Below are positions 51,850 through 64,000 of a stretch of DNA of 64,000 bases, piece by piece. The notes under the pieces were generated by a model that saw nothing but the letters and a program-made list of their open reading frames with translations, did not search any database and had not been told where the DNA came from. The translations under genes were made by a program, and so were the position numbers. This stretch comes from Nymphaea colorata. Taxonomy: Eukaryota; Streptophyta; Magnoliopsida; Nymphaeales; Nymphaeaceae. Where the stretch lies: NCBI RefSeq assembly GCF_008831285.2, contig NC_045141.1:9568106-9632105 (forward strand), in the 5' to 3' direction. The stretch's first letter is position 1, and the number at the start of each line of letters is the position of its first letter.

Positions 51850-54800
51850 TCTTTATCTTCATTCTCATTTAAACATTTTCACATGTGCGGTTCAACATGG
51901 AGATGCAAATAGCTCATTGGTTGATTTCATTTCAAATAACATTATTAGTTAAGGGATCATAATTTATCCAGACAACAAAGGTAGTTGTGACATTACACGC
52001 TACATACTTTGCTTCTTGTGTGTGCCGAGCAGCACACCCCTGTTTCTTATAGGACCAAGCTATCGCTCTACCTCTAAAGAGAAATACATATCTAGATATA
52101 GACTTACTGTCATCTTTACAACCAACAAAATCTACATAAGAGTAACCAACTAATGTTAACTCATTAGATTGGAAGGGCAATTTCAGCCCTTTCATTCCTT
52201 TAATATACCAAAAAATTCTTTTTGCAGCTTGCTAGTGATGCCAAACAGGATTACTTTGGTAGCGGCTTACATGACCAATAGGAAAACTTATGTCTGTGCA
52301 TAACATTAGATACATTAAGTTGTCTGAGTATATGAAACATTTAATTTCTGTTGTCCTTGATTAGGACAATTACTTCTGCTTATATTTTCTTCTTTAGCTA
52401 TGAGAGTTTCAATAAGTTTGCAATCTTGCATTCAGAGTTTCTTTAAGATATAATCAATATATTGTTCTTTGTTCAAACTCAGAATCCTTGAGTTTCTTTC
52501 TCGAGTGATCTTTATTCCTAATATATAGGATGCTTCACACATGTCCTTCATTTCAAAGTTTTCGCACATCAAGATCTTTGTTTTGAGTATCATTTTGTTA
52601 TAATTTCTATTCAGTAAAATGTCGTCGACATATAATGACAAGATGCAAAAGAGACTCCTACTTTTTCAAACATACATAGTGGTCTGGCAGATTTGTTACA
52701 TATTCAAGTTTACTAATTGGCTTATGAAAGACAAAATACCATTGTTTAGGTGACTGCTTCAAACCGTACAAAGATTTATTCAACTTGTACACTTTGTCTT
52801 TATTTTTTACGATGACACATCCTAGTGGTTGAGTCATATATAGTCTCTTATAACTCACCATTTTGAAATGCAGTCTTAAAATCCATTTAACAAATATCCA
52901 AGTCATATAAGTCTGGTACAACCAAAATTATTCTAACTGATGCAAATTTTTCAACAGATGAATAAGTTTCTAAATAATCAATTCTTTCCTTTTGGGAAAA
53001 ACTTTTCATCACTAGTCTTGCTTTAAATTTCTTGATTGATCCGTCAGCCTTATACTTTTTCTTTATCGTCTAGTTACATACAATGAGTTTTCTTTCTTTA
53101 GGAAGATCTACTCATTCCCAAACTTTATTCTTTTCTATGGATTCAATTTCCGCATCCATAGCATTTACCCAATCTGATAATTCATGCAAATTCATTGCTT
53201 CATCATATGTTAGATTATCCGACATTTCATTAATATATGTTAAATAGTATAGCTCCACTTTTAAATATACGTAGTAATAATTCAAATATGAAGTAGGAGC
53301 TCTGTCTTTTATGACCTATCAAAATTTGAGAAGATGAGGTACCCAAATTGGTTGGTTCATTATCAAACTGTTTCCCAGTTGGTTTATTCCCAGATTGTTC
53401 CTCAAATGGTTCATGCTCAGTTGGTTCATTACCAAACTATTCTATGATCGGTTCATCGCGACACTCTGTTCCTCTAAATAAATCAGATCATGTAGTAGAT
53501 TGGTTTGATCTGCCACTGGATCATTGTCCTTATTATTGAGTTCTTCTAGAACTTTACATCCCTACTTTCGATAAGTCACATAGTCGAGTGATATAATCTG
53601 TAGCCTTTGGATCCTTTCGAATATCCAATAAACAAACATCTTACATATTTATTATCTAGTTTATCTATTTTTGAATATAGAATTTTCACATGACCTACAG
53701 ATCTGCATCTCTTGAGATGTCTCATATCTGGTTTCACATCAATCCATCTCTCATAAAGAGTGGTTGCGATTGCTTTGCAAGATACTCGGTTTGTCGTATA
53801 CATAGCTATTAATACAGCTTCACCCAAGAATATTTTGGGTAATTGTGTACCTGCCAACATAGATCTTACCATGTTCAAGAGAGCTCTGTTACACCTTTCA
53901 ATGACACTATTTTATTGTAGAGTTCGAGGTATTGTTCTTTGTCTAGAAATTCCAAGGTCTTTACAGTATTCGAGGAATTCATTTGATGTATACTCACTAC
54001 TTTGATCAGCCCTTATAACCTTGATAAATTTGTCAAGTTATCTATCGACTTCATTTTTGTATTCCGTGATTTTTTCAAGTGCTTGATATTTATGTTTGAT
54101 CAAGTAAAGATAACCAAATCTTGAAAAGTCCTCAATGAATGTTATAAAATATAACATGCCACTATGTGTTTGGACCCTGAAAGGTCCACAACAAATATCT
54201 GTATGGATAATCTCCAATAGATAAGTGGCCCAAATTAATTCTGATGGAAAACTTTTCCTTGACATCTTTCCCTATAAACAAGACTCGCACTTCACAAAAT
54301 CATTTATATTGATTTCGGGTGTTATACTTTATTGTGGTAGAGTCTTCATTTTATTAATGCTTAAATGGTTAAATCTTTCATGTCATAAGTTTGCACACAC
54401 ACTCAATGAACAGTTAATATAAGCAGAACCTAAAGCTTTATGCATTTCGTTAAGCTTAAACATGCCATGTTCTTATAAATGTTTCCTTTTGAACATAATC
54501 CTCTCATGTTTTTCAACTGTGACTTTCCCTGGAACAAAACAAACTTCAAAGTCTTTCCCAATCAGAGTAGGAAGAGATACTAGGTTCCTCTTCATAGTGC
54601 CCCCAACATTGAGTCAATATGATCCAACTCCCATGACATCACAATACAAATTGTTTGGGCCTTACTAACACATGACTATTGGTAGGTTTATCCTGGACTA
54701 TCATTAGTTTTCCATTCTTTCTTTTGGCCAGGTGTTCTTCCTAAATAGCTAACTGAATGGAGAGATTCTCTAGAGTTAGAGTATCAAACTAAAGAGTTAA

Positions 54801-55330
54801 GACAGTGACTACCATATTCCAGGAAGGAGGTAGGCTGTTCAAGTTCGTACAAATCTGCATGTTATCTGAAATCACATTCCTACTATAACTAGGCCTTTAT
54901 CCATGACCAACATCTTATTAACATGATCAACCACTCTATAACTCCTTCATTTTATATGAGTTATACTACTGTAAGAGTAGTTAAACATGCATCATAGTAT
55001 TACTGTTATACTTTGAGTAGATAACATCAAACATCTCCTTGGCTATTGAATAGTCCTCAAATACCTTGATCAAGTCATCTTCCATGAAGGCTAACATGAT
55101 GATTTTAGCCATCAAGTCATCAGTGTCAAAGGCATCATATGCTTTCTTTTTCCCATCAATGGACTTAACTCATAAGGTGGGAAAACTTTTGTTGATGACA
55201 TGAATTAGTCTCTCAAGTGTCAAGGCCAACATAATCCTACGTTTCCATGCATGAAAGTTGGTTCCATTGAGTTTTTCAATCTTGGCCAGTTCTGAGGCAC
55301 CCACTCTAGAGGTCATTTCTAAGTTTGAAT
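51850..55330 (-). pseudogene. Copia element III gag-pol, decayed
   Basis: On the minus strand, high to low, it begins with gag at about 54950-55330 (EKLNGTNFHAWKRRIMLAL, SIDGKKKAYDAFD). Integrase follows at 53576-54300 (TDICCGPFRVQTHSGMLYFI, FIEDFSRFGYLYLI, RSMLAGTQLPKIFLGEAV, CLFIGYSKGSKGYRL). RT is at 52432-52921 (VYKLNKSLYGLKQSPKQWY, SLYVDDILL with the YVDD catalytic motif). RNase H is at 51932-52195 (GYSYVDFVGCKDDSKSISRY, HTQEAKYVA). Every domain is broken by frameshifts or stops. Gag and integrase patterns differ from elements I and II, so this is another Copia lineage. A 3' LTR could not be located. Confidence 0.85.
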
Positions 55331-55908
55331 TTAATGGCAAGTAAAGAACAACAAAGAGGAAGTCAATCCACCGTTAGAGTATATGGAACAAAAGAAAACA
55401 TATCACGTCAAGATTTCTCTAACAATGTTCTAAAATATCACTTAGAAGCAAGGAGACCTCAATTTAAAATTTTATAATGAGATTTTCCTCCTTTATTTTC
55501 AAAATTTATTTTCGAAACCCTTTTTTAGCAATTTTAAGAAGTATGAGGGTAACTCTATGTAATTTTGGATAAAATCCTGGTTTTAAAATGAATTTAACTT
55601 TCGCAAAAAGTTTTTAGCAAAAATGTTGCAGCATTAATTTTTTGTTAAATGCAACACCATTTTTGAAAATATTAAGAAAGCATGGACTAAATCTATAATT
55701 TTTAGCTTTCGCAGGCCTTTCTCTAAAAAGTTTTAGCAAAAACATTGCAGTATTAATTTTTGTTAAATAGGAAAATATTGATAAATTGGTGGACTAAATT
55801 TGTAAATTTTAATATTTGACTATAAATTTGCTATGACCCGATTTTTTCTCATTTTTCGTTTGATCTTCTCTTTCTTCTCGCAAAAACCCTCTCTACTAGG
55901 GTTTCATC
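55331..55908. other. Leader of element III or anonymous AT-rich DNA
   Basis: No coding frame. Two similar segments around aaaaagttttagcaaaaa.gt(t)gca(g) (near 55605-55650 and 55718-55765) suggest a local duplication of about 110 bases. Confidence 0.35.
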
Positions 55909-56066
55909 CAGGGGCCCCTGGCCAATGAAAAAAAAATTACATTGAAAAAAATATAATTTTTTAATTGCACCATGTATTTTTTGGATTTGAATTCAATTTG
56001 GCTCTACCCAGATCCAGAGGTTGAACTGTCGGCCCGCCCCTAAAGAAAATTCTCGCTCCGGCCCTG
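55909..56066. mobile_element. hAT-type MITE, 158 bp (inverted relative to 57327-57521)
   Basis: Ends are CAGGGGCCCC on the left and CAGGGCCGGAGCGAG (reverse complement of the right). Flanks GTTTCATC (55901-55908) and GTTTCGTC (56067-56074) match 7 of 8. Reverse-complemented, the body aligns along its whole length with 57327-57521 (shared gagaattttcttta / cagaattttcttta, tcaaatccaaaaaatacatg, attttttcaatgtaatttt, cattggcc). Confidence 0.7.
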
Positions 56067-56870
56067 GTTTCGTCCACTGTCTTCTTCCTTCACTTGAACT
56101 GCCTCTACTACTAGTAGGAGGAAGACGACCAACAAACGCCTCTCTGTTACCACCGTGAGGAAAACGATCGATGTGTGCCTCTTTACTACAGATGACCGGT
56201 GAGCATTTTGCAACTCACAAACCCTCTCTACTAGGGTTTGGGTCAACCTGCGACCTTCTCATCATCTTTACCGACAGTGATAGAGCGGGCTTGCGTGGGT
56301 TTCAGAGTCGGCCAAAAAAAAAGCAAAGATGAGTTCTCCGACTGCGATGGAAGGTTCGGCAAAACCAGTCAGTGTGCAGTCGCTCAAAGAGTAGGCAATT
56401 GTTTCAAAGGAACGACAACAAACACTCCGGTCAGTCCAGGGAAAAATTGGCAGAGGTGATCTTCTACTCTCATTCTTGTGCGTGCTTCTGGCCAAACCCT
56501 TGATGAGGGTTCTGATTTTCCTTTTTTTGTTGTCTAGCAGAGTAATCTCTACTATGTGTCGCTTGCAGTGCTGTCTATCACCGGAAGCACTTAGTCGACG
56601 GTAGTGCTGGTTGTCTCCAGAGAGAGGAGGGTTTCTAGTCTATGACATCGTAGACCAAAAACCCTCGAGAGGAGCAGAAAGGCCTCTAATTTTACTAAGA
56701 CTACTCATACATGTAATATTTTGAGCATACTACAAGTTATATAATCCAGCATGCTTCAGGCATCCACGATAGCTTTCTATTGATGTGTTGTTTTATAAAA
56801 TTCTAGCATGCCAATAAGTTTCATTGTTTGAAAGTTACTTACTTGTTTCAGACGATAGAGATCTCCTAGA
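56067..56870. other. No recognised gene
   Basis: Moderately GC-rich with the phrase ctctctactagggttt repeated near 55889 and 56224. Short frames on both strands show no motif. Confidence 0.3.
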
Positions 56871-57173
56871 CTTTGATACCACAGTTGGAGATGACGCAGC
56901 GGAATGACGGCCTTGAGTAGTTCTGCATTTTCAGAGCAAGCTCACCAACGGAGTCTCCAGGATGAGCGCACAGACGGTAGAAGCACCGAAGGAGGCAGGT
57001 AGCGGCTACTCAAAATAGTAAGAAAAAGAAGAGATGAGGGAGAAGAAGACAAAGTAGAAATTTACCTGTTTCCTTCTATGAGGCTCGACAAGTTTAATCT
57101 CTTCAGATTAAACCCTAGATTGAGAAGTGCTGGGCTCATATGCCAGCCTCATAGGTTTTCTGATTTCCCAACA
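56871..57173 (-). mobile_element. Copia 5' LTR with Met-tRNA primer-binding site
   Basis: On the minus strand TGGTATCAAAG (56871-56881) resembles the Copia primer-binding site complementary to initiator Met-tRNA. Directly above it lies a 292-base block starting TGTTGGGAAATCAG and ending ...CCAACTG, fitting LTR ends with a changed last base. It could be the 5' LTR of element III (gag begins 1.5 kb away, with a MITE between) or of another element. Confidence 0.5.
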
Positions 57174-57326
57174 CACTGTTATAATCAAAGAGAGATAATC
57201 GGAGAACAAAGGGGTGATGTTTATCTCAAATGAAATTCGTTTATTTGAAAAGAATTTTTCAAGTTTAACCTCGTAACTATGAGTGGGCCCCTTTACAGTT
57301 ACAAGAGGTAAGGATAGGGCTCATGC

Positions 57327-57521
57327 AAAGGGGCGGAGCCAGAATTTTCTTTAGGGAAGGGCCAATAGTCCAACCTCTGAATCCTGGTAGGGCCAACTGA
57401 ATTCAAATCCAAAAAATACATGGCGCAATTAAAAAATTTTATTTTTTTCAATGTAATTTTTTTTTTCATTGGCCGGGGTGGGGCCATGGCCTAGGCGGCC
57501 CCCCCCTCCCTCCGCCCCGCC
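57327..57521. mobile_element. hAT-type MITE, 195 bp
   Basis: The left end AAAGGGGCGGAGCC and the reverse complement of the right end GGCGGGGCGGAGGG share GGGGCGGAG. Flanks GCTCATGC (57319-57326) and GCTCATGG (57522-57529) match 7 of 8. It is homologous in inverted orientation to 55909-56066. Confidence 0.65.
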
Positions 57522-57529
57522 GCTCATGG

Positions 57530-58744
57530 CCACTATCCATCACAAAAGACATGAACCTAAAGCTTGTCATCTTCTCTTTGGTGCATGCAATCTTCAGTGA
57601 GGTGTTGTCCTGAGGGTCCTTCACTTAGATCCAGAAGTTCTATTCCCCTCTTCAAAGGCCATATGAAATTTCATAGCCGCAAAGTCCGGTCATGATCTAC
57701 ATCACGTACCTGTGATCTACATGGTTTCTCGCATATGACTAGCATTTCAACAGTCAGAACTAATGCATCTAGAGGTCAGGATTTCTTTTTCTTTTTTCCA
57801 ATTAAGAAGAAAATATTGATGCTCTATTAAAAAAAATCAGATCACCCTCTTAATTGAAAAATTTAAACCAAGGTTTAATTTCTATCAAATCGTCATGCTA
57901 AATCCATCTGGGAGGTGTAATTTGTTAAAAAATGATTTAGAAGATTGATGTTCATAGGAAGCTTATGGCGATAGTGATGAGATATCCAGTTCCATTGAAC
58001 TTAGGGTTTCAAGAATATAGCTGCTTTTAGTTAAATATAAAAAATTTTTGGTGGGGTTCACTCATTTTGTTATTCTCATTGAAATTTGGATGTTAATACT
58101 TTGTCCATACAAAATTACTGTCAATACTTTTTATGGCTGTTTAACAATGAACGAAACTTTTGCCCTAAAAGGACAGAGAAGAACGATGCTAATTAATTTT
58201 GCTTCCAGAATGTTGCTAGGATTTTCGTCTGTGAAGATAAATATAATGAAGGGAAATTTTCAAAGCACACCTAAACTATTAGCAATAATAAAAAACACAC
58301 TCAGCATTCTGAAATTGTTAAAACTGCATCTAGTGTCGTTTGCCACTAACCAATTCTATCATTTTGTTAGACGAACCTGAGTTATCAAAAACTTTAGGTG
58401 AGTCAAACAATGAGGACTCCTAAAATAAGCTGACATTGGGTTTCATATTAATTTGTAGTGATAATTAGGGTTAAGGATGTTCCTAACAAGAGACTAAGAT
58501 CCAAGACTTTACATAAAACAGTATTTACTCTCTCTCTCTCTCTCTCTCCTTCCTACCACCCACGCCTTGGACAACATGACGACATATCTTAGAAATATAT
58601 GATTACACTTAGGACCCATGAAATCTTGTATCATTGGTTCTGCACCATATGATTAGTTGAACCTGCCAACCAACCTGCCACAGCAGCAGGCCCAACTAGC
58701 AAGGGAGAAACCAGGCATCTTCTACTCGAGTTCCATGGTTGAGT

Positions 58745-58798
<54 letters not shown>

Positions 58799-59040
58799 AT
58801 TCTAACACTGTTATTCAAATGCATGTACATGCCACTATTTACAGAAAGCCTTTTCAATTTTGTACATCAACCATAGTGATATATATTACTTTGCATCTAG
58901 GGTCCAAAGGATAAAAACATGCATGTTATTTTCATCCATAGGGTATAAGGCTACTTCCGGACCTAGATGGACTCGTAATACATCTATCTCTAGGACACAA
59001 CAACAAATAATAATTTTAGGAACAACCAAAAATCATTCCT
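57530..59040. other. No recognised gene; microsatellites
   Basis: A 110-residue plus-strand frame (58048-58380) has no recognised motif. CT runs lie at 58528-58548, and (GT)n(GA)n at 58746-58793. Confidence 0.35.
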
Positions 59041-59150
59041 AAAAGGATGGGGAGCCGTTCCTAAAAGTAATTAGGAACGGTTGGGTGATTATTCGATAGA
59101 TATTCCTAAAAGTGGTATTCCTAATTACTTTTAGGAACAGTTTTTCATAG
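59041..59150. repeat. Inverted repeats of TTCCTAAAAGTAATTAGGAA type
   Basis: CCTAAAAGTAATTAGGAA near 59057-59074 is mirrored by TTCCTAATTACTTTTAGG near 59117-59134, and several further TTCCTAAAAG copies lie around. Such repeats are found in sub-ends of CACTA elements, but I see no proper CACTA end nearby. Confidence 0.6.
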
Positions 59151-59225
59151 GTTTTTCTAAAAGCTTAAATGCTATATTTTATTGACATGTAATACAACCA
59201 CTTTTTGGAATGGCAACCTCGAACA

Positions 59226-59355
<130 letters not shown>

Positions 59356-61929
59356 AGCCTTTATATACACTGAAAGAAAGAATTTATTTTTCATGTAAAC
59401 TGTTTGATGCATGTAATATAAAACTGATAGATTACTAACATTATTTAGTCCATCAAGTGTCTTGACGAAGCCTATCACTGTGGCAATCCAATAAATTTTA
59501 GAGGCTTCACAAAGACTGTTGGGAGTTTCTGTAACCTAGATGAGAAAAAGCATGTATGCCATGAGAGAGTTGGGACAATACCACCAAAGGACAATGTATT
59601 AAAAGGAGTGTTAATGTGAGAAAAACAAAGAAAGAGATAGAAAACTGAAAGGAACTCACCAGATGTCTAACCCAATGTAAGTGAATAATTTCCATGCCTT
59701 CCAATTTCCTTTCATATTTCTGCTCACCATAAAAGCAAATGTTTGGAACTTCAAAATCACATCAACCTGCAGGAAATAGAGAGGAACAAAAAGAATGCTA
59801 ATATTGCATGCATCCTAGTATGCTACACTCTTTAACATGTGTAAGCTAATACCAGGAGAGGACATAAAACTAAAAAGGGCAGGTAACTTGCAATAATCAT
59901 ATACTGATATGCATGATAAGCAAGTATCTTCCCATTTAGAAAAAAAAATTAGTAAATGTGCAAATTGAAGGAAAAAATAATGATGATTAAAATAACATGA
60001 GCATCATCCAGACAATGTCTATCTAGATTCATAAATGAATAGTAGATGTCACCAATTTGTATTGGCTGTAACGTTGATTTAGATTCACTTTGCAATATAG
60101 AGAAAGGACGCTAATAATGCAGCTGTGAAAAACTAACATCTGTAGAAATGATGGAATAGTTAAAGCCAAATTACTAAACTTACCTAGAACCATGAACAAG
60201 CTCCAGCAATACACAAATAGTTTTACCAAGTATTACCTACTAGGTGGCACCGAAATGCATAAACACAAAAATCCTTGAAATTGGCAACTTGGAAGAAAAA
60301 ATGGCATCTTAGCAACCCAACAACACAAATAGCTTTATGCAATTAATGGACAGGCAGGAAACAACATGAATTCTCTCCACATTTAACACATTGAAATGAC
60401 TTATCAACAAGCTCCAAAATATACATGTGCTCTCATAATGCCACCACCCAACTTTTTTCTTTGCTCTTAGAAGCCCTTGTGGCTTCCCTATGGCTTGAAA
60501 GAAACACAAATTTCAAAGACACAATTGACCACAGAGTACTCAACATCAAATGAAAGACACCCCAACACGAAGAACAAATACATGGGTAGAAAACAAAAGA
60601 AAGCTTTAATTGCAACTTAGCAAATTAACAAAGAATTGATCAGAACCTGAATTGCATCAAAGCTAGATCAATATTGAACACTTTGTGATGCCATACATGC
60701 AATAAAGGCTGCATACCAATTCCCAAATGACTGTCTTAAGACCTGGGCAGAGGAAACTACATGCTCAATGCAGGCGCCGACCTTGTTTAACTTGAAGTTG
60801 GGCATGCATCCTCTCCATATTTCTTCTTTAGTAGAGTGAGACATCTAGGATTTTTGTTAAGATTCCAAAATAGATTACAGTGTTAAGACCCACTTGATTT
60901 GTGTAGGTATTACCAACCCACTACAAGGAATCAAAGAAATACCATTTCCTTGATTCTAGTTCATGTGCAAAAAGGAGGAGGCTATACCTCCTCCTACTGC
61001 TCTGCTCATAAAGAATGAGTTTCCCTTGGGCTTTCTTACACAGTAAACAATATGCATCCAATAGCACCAATCTTTGTTAAGGTTCAATGATTTTTGTCAT
61101 TCCGAATTGTAAAAGATGCCAAAACTAGAACCATCTCTATCAAAGAAATGCAAGTCCCATCCTACTTTGTCCTTCCCCTTTATCTTTTGAGAATTGGTCC
61201 CTAGCCCATCCTCCTTAATTAGTTGGAGCTAAAAATGTGTAAGGAGGACATACCTGCAAAAGTGAGAGGGAGTTAAACAAGCACAAGTAGACTTCACAAA
61301 AACATCAACAAATTAAATTAATGGAAAAAAAAACCTAAGGAACACACACACATGCTCTCTCTCTCTCTCCCCCCTTCTCCCTTTAAGCAGATTTCATCTT
61401 TCTGCCCGCTATTTTGATATGGACTTCTGAGCATGGTATATTAAGGAATAGCTCATCTTTCTTTTAGAAACTATGCTAATGGTCCTTCTCTTTGTCTCAT
61501 CTCAAGGACTAAGAGTGAGCATTGGGTTGGGTGCCCAGTGGGTAGTGAGGTGCCCAGCTCGACATGGACCAGACCTAGGCAGCGCAATGGGCTGACAAAT
61601 GTTAGGCCTATACCAGATTGACAAGATAACAAGCCAGCCCCAGGCAGTGCAACGGCGAGGGGGTGCCATTGAGGCTTGATAAGGAGCCAAAACTAGGGTC
61701 ACCTCTTCTTTGTTTTTGTTTTTCTTTTTTTTGGTCATAAGTGTAGCTGCATAAGAGTAGCCTACAGCTTCAACCCGAGGTTTCTCTCTCTTTCTCTCTA
61801 TCTATAGTATATAGTCTCCAGTGATGGGCATCCCTCAATCTCCCCTTTTGATTCCCTCTGATGCTATTGAATGTCTATTGGCAAGAGGGTCTTTGGATCC
61901 CTCCGATGATTCCACTAATTGGTAAAGTC

Positions 61930-61963
<34 letters not shown>

Positions 61964-62238
61964 TTCACTACCGATTAGGGACCCGATGTCATAGACCCCA
62001 GGTTTTCGGAGAAGCCAAATCTAAATGATTTTCCATTTACCTATAGGGACCAAAGGAAAGTGGTGATGATAGTAGTAAGTCTGCCTTTGCTATTGAATCT
62101 CCACAATTGAAGTCTCATAATAGTTGGTAGCTACTCTCCCGTTACTACTTTCACATGTCTGGTCATGCCATTTTTGAAGCATTTTATTAATCTCTAAATG
62201 CTTCAATTGCTTACTGAAAGCAATAGATATAGTGGTAA
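59356..62238. other. Anonymous region, possible exon fragments on minus strand
   Basis: Minus-strand segments near 59640-59770 have CAG acceptor and GTGAGT donor-like edges around short open blocks (VDVILKFQTFAFM; YERKLEGMEIIHLHWVRHL). Another open block lies near 60680-60830. They could be exons of an unrecognised or broken gene, but I cannot join them or name a domain. A (CT)n(CA)n run lies near 61931-61962. Confidence 0.2.
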
Positions 62239-63352
62239 GTTTGTAATCACCCCAAATTTTTCCAAAATTTTTGAAGATCCAAATTAGATCCAAAACCCAG
62301 GTTCAGATCCAAATTGAGCATTTCAAACCCAAAATTCGAAATTAAGTTCGAAACGACAAAATTTGAGCGTCGCGCGTGCAAAGACCTTCCCTTTGTTTTA
62401 AAAACTCATTTCTCACGCCAAAATGAGTTTTAAACCCAAGTCGCATGCTCGAACGAGTCGACAACCGATTAAACCAAAATCGGATTTGGAGCGAGTTCGG
62501 AGTCGCTCAAAATGGAGTCGACCACCCATTTTTTTTAACAAAAACTTTTCTTTTACATATCTTAAATAAAAATGAACATTTAAACAATATATTTATTTCA
62601 TATTTACTTCATATTTATTTTATTAGATTTTATTAAATTTTATTTGATTTAAAAAAATATAATTTTGTGACCTGCGCGTGCGACAATACTGCTCGATGGA
62701 ACGATTGCCCGCAGCATCGCGTGACTGCTCGTGTCACGGTCGCGTGGCGTCGTGCGCGACCGCGCTTTCCACGGTCGCGCGACAGCGCCCACATGCAACT
62801 GGCGCTGTTGCCTGTCCTTTTCCCCCTCCTTTTTGACAAAAAAACTGCCCTTTAGAGGGCGGTTTTGGTCTCTTTGGGTGGGCAACAGCCCTGCCCATAT
62901 CCCAAAATGGTGTTTGCAGGGCTAATGGCCAATCCCATTTATTTCAGGCCTATTTCTTTTACAAAAAAATTGAAAATAAGTGAAAATTTGTTGAAATTCG
63001 GATGAAAATGTTATAGAATTTCAAAAAATTTGAATTTTGGGTTTTGACACCAAAATCCTCTATAAATACCCCCGTTTTACTTTTCTTGGGTAAGAGCTAG
63101 TCCTTGGAGAATCTCTAGTGTATTCTCACTTGAAGACTTCGAGTTTCTCCCTTACCCCTTTCTCTCCCTCTTCCTCTTTCCAGTTCTCTTCTTCCTCTCC
63201 AACTTGGAGCAAGCTACAACTCTATTGGAGGCATCCTCTTCATAATCTTGGAGGTTATTTCAAGGTAAGTTCAAGATCATTTCAAGCAAGTTTTTTTTTT
63301 CATTTTCTCTAAGCTATTTCTCATTTAGAGGTATGTCATCTTCATCCCTCTC
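62239..63352 (+). mobile_element. Probable LTR-type retroelement sequence
   Basis: The block carries repeated atccaaat/ccaaaaccca motifs, a very GC-rich core (62665-62860), and TATAAATA at 63061-63068 followed by a CT-rich leader. That is the layout of a large plant Gypsy LTR. No TG...CA boundaries or coding domains were found inside the window, so the class is inferred. Confidence 0.35.
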
Positions 63353-63880
63353 ATTTCTCTCATATTTTCTTTTCTTCTCATCTTCATCTTCCTATGGCCA
63401 AAGGAGATAGTACTCAATCTCTTTGTTTTAGAGGCAAGAGGCTATGCTCAAGTGCACCAGAAGCATTTTAAGATGAGATGATATTTTATTTCATGATTAA
63501 ATCATGTTTTCTTTTTTATTGAATATAGCATTGTTTTTCTTTCTTCATTTTCTTCTCATTTTCATCTCTTCATGGACAAAGGTGATAGTACTCAAATCTC
63601 TTTTTTTTAGAGACAAGAGGTTATGCTCAAGTGCACTGGAAGCACGGAAAGATGAGATGATCTTTTATTTCATGATTAAATCATGTTTTTTTTATTGAAA
63701 ATAGCATTGTTTTTGTTTCTTCATTTTCTTTTCATTTTCATCTCCCCATGGTCAAAGGAGATAGCACTCAATCTCTTTTTTTAGAGACAAGAGGTTATGC
63801 TCAAGTGCACTGGGAGTATGAGAAGATGAGATGGTATATCATTTCGTAGTTACATCATGCCCTCCCTCCTAGTTGAACCT
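63353..63880. repeat. Three tandem copies of a 176-178 bp unit
   Basis: AAGG(A/T)GATAG starts at 63401, 63579 and 63755. The phrase AGAGACAAGAGGTTATGCTC (first copy agaggcaagaggctatgctc), followed by aagtgcac, recurs in each unit, as does tttatttcatgattaaatcatg in the first two. The third unit diverges after about 100 bases. A CT-rich tract follows at 63895-63930. Confidence 0.9.
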
Positions 63881-64000
63881 TTCTCTTTCCATCATCCTCT
63901 CTCTTTCTCTCTCTCTCCCCCTTTCTCTCTTTCCTTCTTTGAATATTGTCTATATATTATCAACGCATAGTTGCTTGGTTTTCCATTTATATGTGAATGT

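Noticed and set aside
62639-62925. GC-rich frames on both strands as a gene
   Set aside because: Four mutually overlapping frames with arginine-rich composition arise from GC-rich repeat sequence; no domain or splice context.
63353-63880. Possible CRISPR-like repeat array
   Set aside because: The units are 177 bases in direct tandem without spacers, in a eukaryotic genome; an ordinary tandem repeat.

Overview
This is an intergenic, repeat-rich stretch of a plant nuclear genome. The evidence is one intact two-exon phenylpropanoid gene with GT-AG splice sites, many decayed Copia and Gypsy LTR retrotransposons, a LINE fragment, small hAT-type DNA elements, and long AT/GA microsatellites. Base composition is AT-rich outside the gene. 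I cannot name the species. The only gene I regard as functional is HCT (shikimate/quinate hydroxycinnamoyltransferase, BAHD family) at 49320-51085 (+). It encodes 437 residues with HHVAD and DFGWG motifs, and three GGTTGGT boxes (reverse of ACCAACC, the AC-II element of lignin genes) cluster about 1 kb upstream. A second, weaker candidate is an unrecognised gene start at about 46.1-47.1 kb.

Layout. 0-7 kb: a cluster of broken, repeated exon/intron pieces of a KDM3-type JmjC histone demethylase (JMJ25/IBM1-like, minus strand). The tail and 3' LTR of a Copia element lie between two copies of the same exon, and a 456-bp near-perfect palindrome lies at 4633-5088. 7-10 kb: a badly decayed Copia element (+). 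12.8-17 kb: a Copia element (-) with its 3' LTR. 17-19 kb: unexplained DNA with CACTA-like ends. 19.1-22.9 kb: a second Copia (-), better preserved, broken in gag next to an LTR of the 12.8-kb family. 23-30.9 kb: AT-rich, mostly featureless DNA with two small TIR elements, one made almost entirely of degenerate ACGG-rich repeats (28673-29043). 30.9-32.3 kb: a Gypsy chromovirus integrase/chromodomain relic (-). 37 kb: a Copia gag-PBS-LTR relic (-). 40.3-41.6 kb: a 1292-bp non-autonomous hAT element with a perfect 8-bp target duplication. 43.5-44.1 kb: a LINE ORF2 tail (+). 49.3-51.1 kb: HCT. 51.9-57.2 kb: a decayed Copia (-) with a possible 5' LTR and two hAT-like MITEs in opposite orientation. 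57.5-62 kb: unrecognised sequence with microsatellite hairpins. 62.2-64 kb: probable LTR-type sequence ending in a 177-bp tandem repeat.

There is no operon-like cooperation here. HCT acts in the general phenylpropanoid pathway and everything else is its repeat-dominated surroundings. No RNA gene, CRISPR array or viral or bacterial system could be supported. The most unusual structures are the 456-bp palindrome, the ACGG-repeat TIR element and the multiplied JmjC exon cluster.
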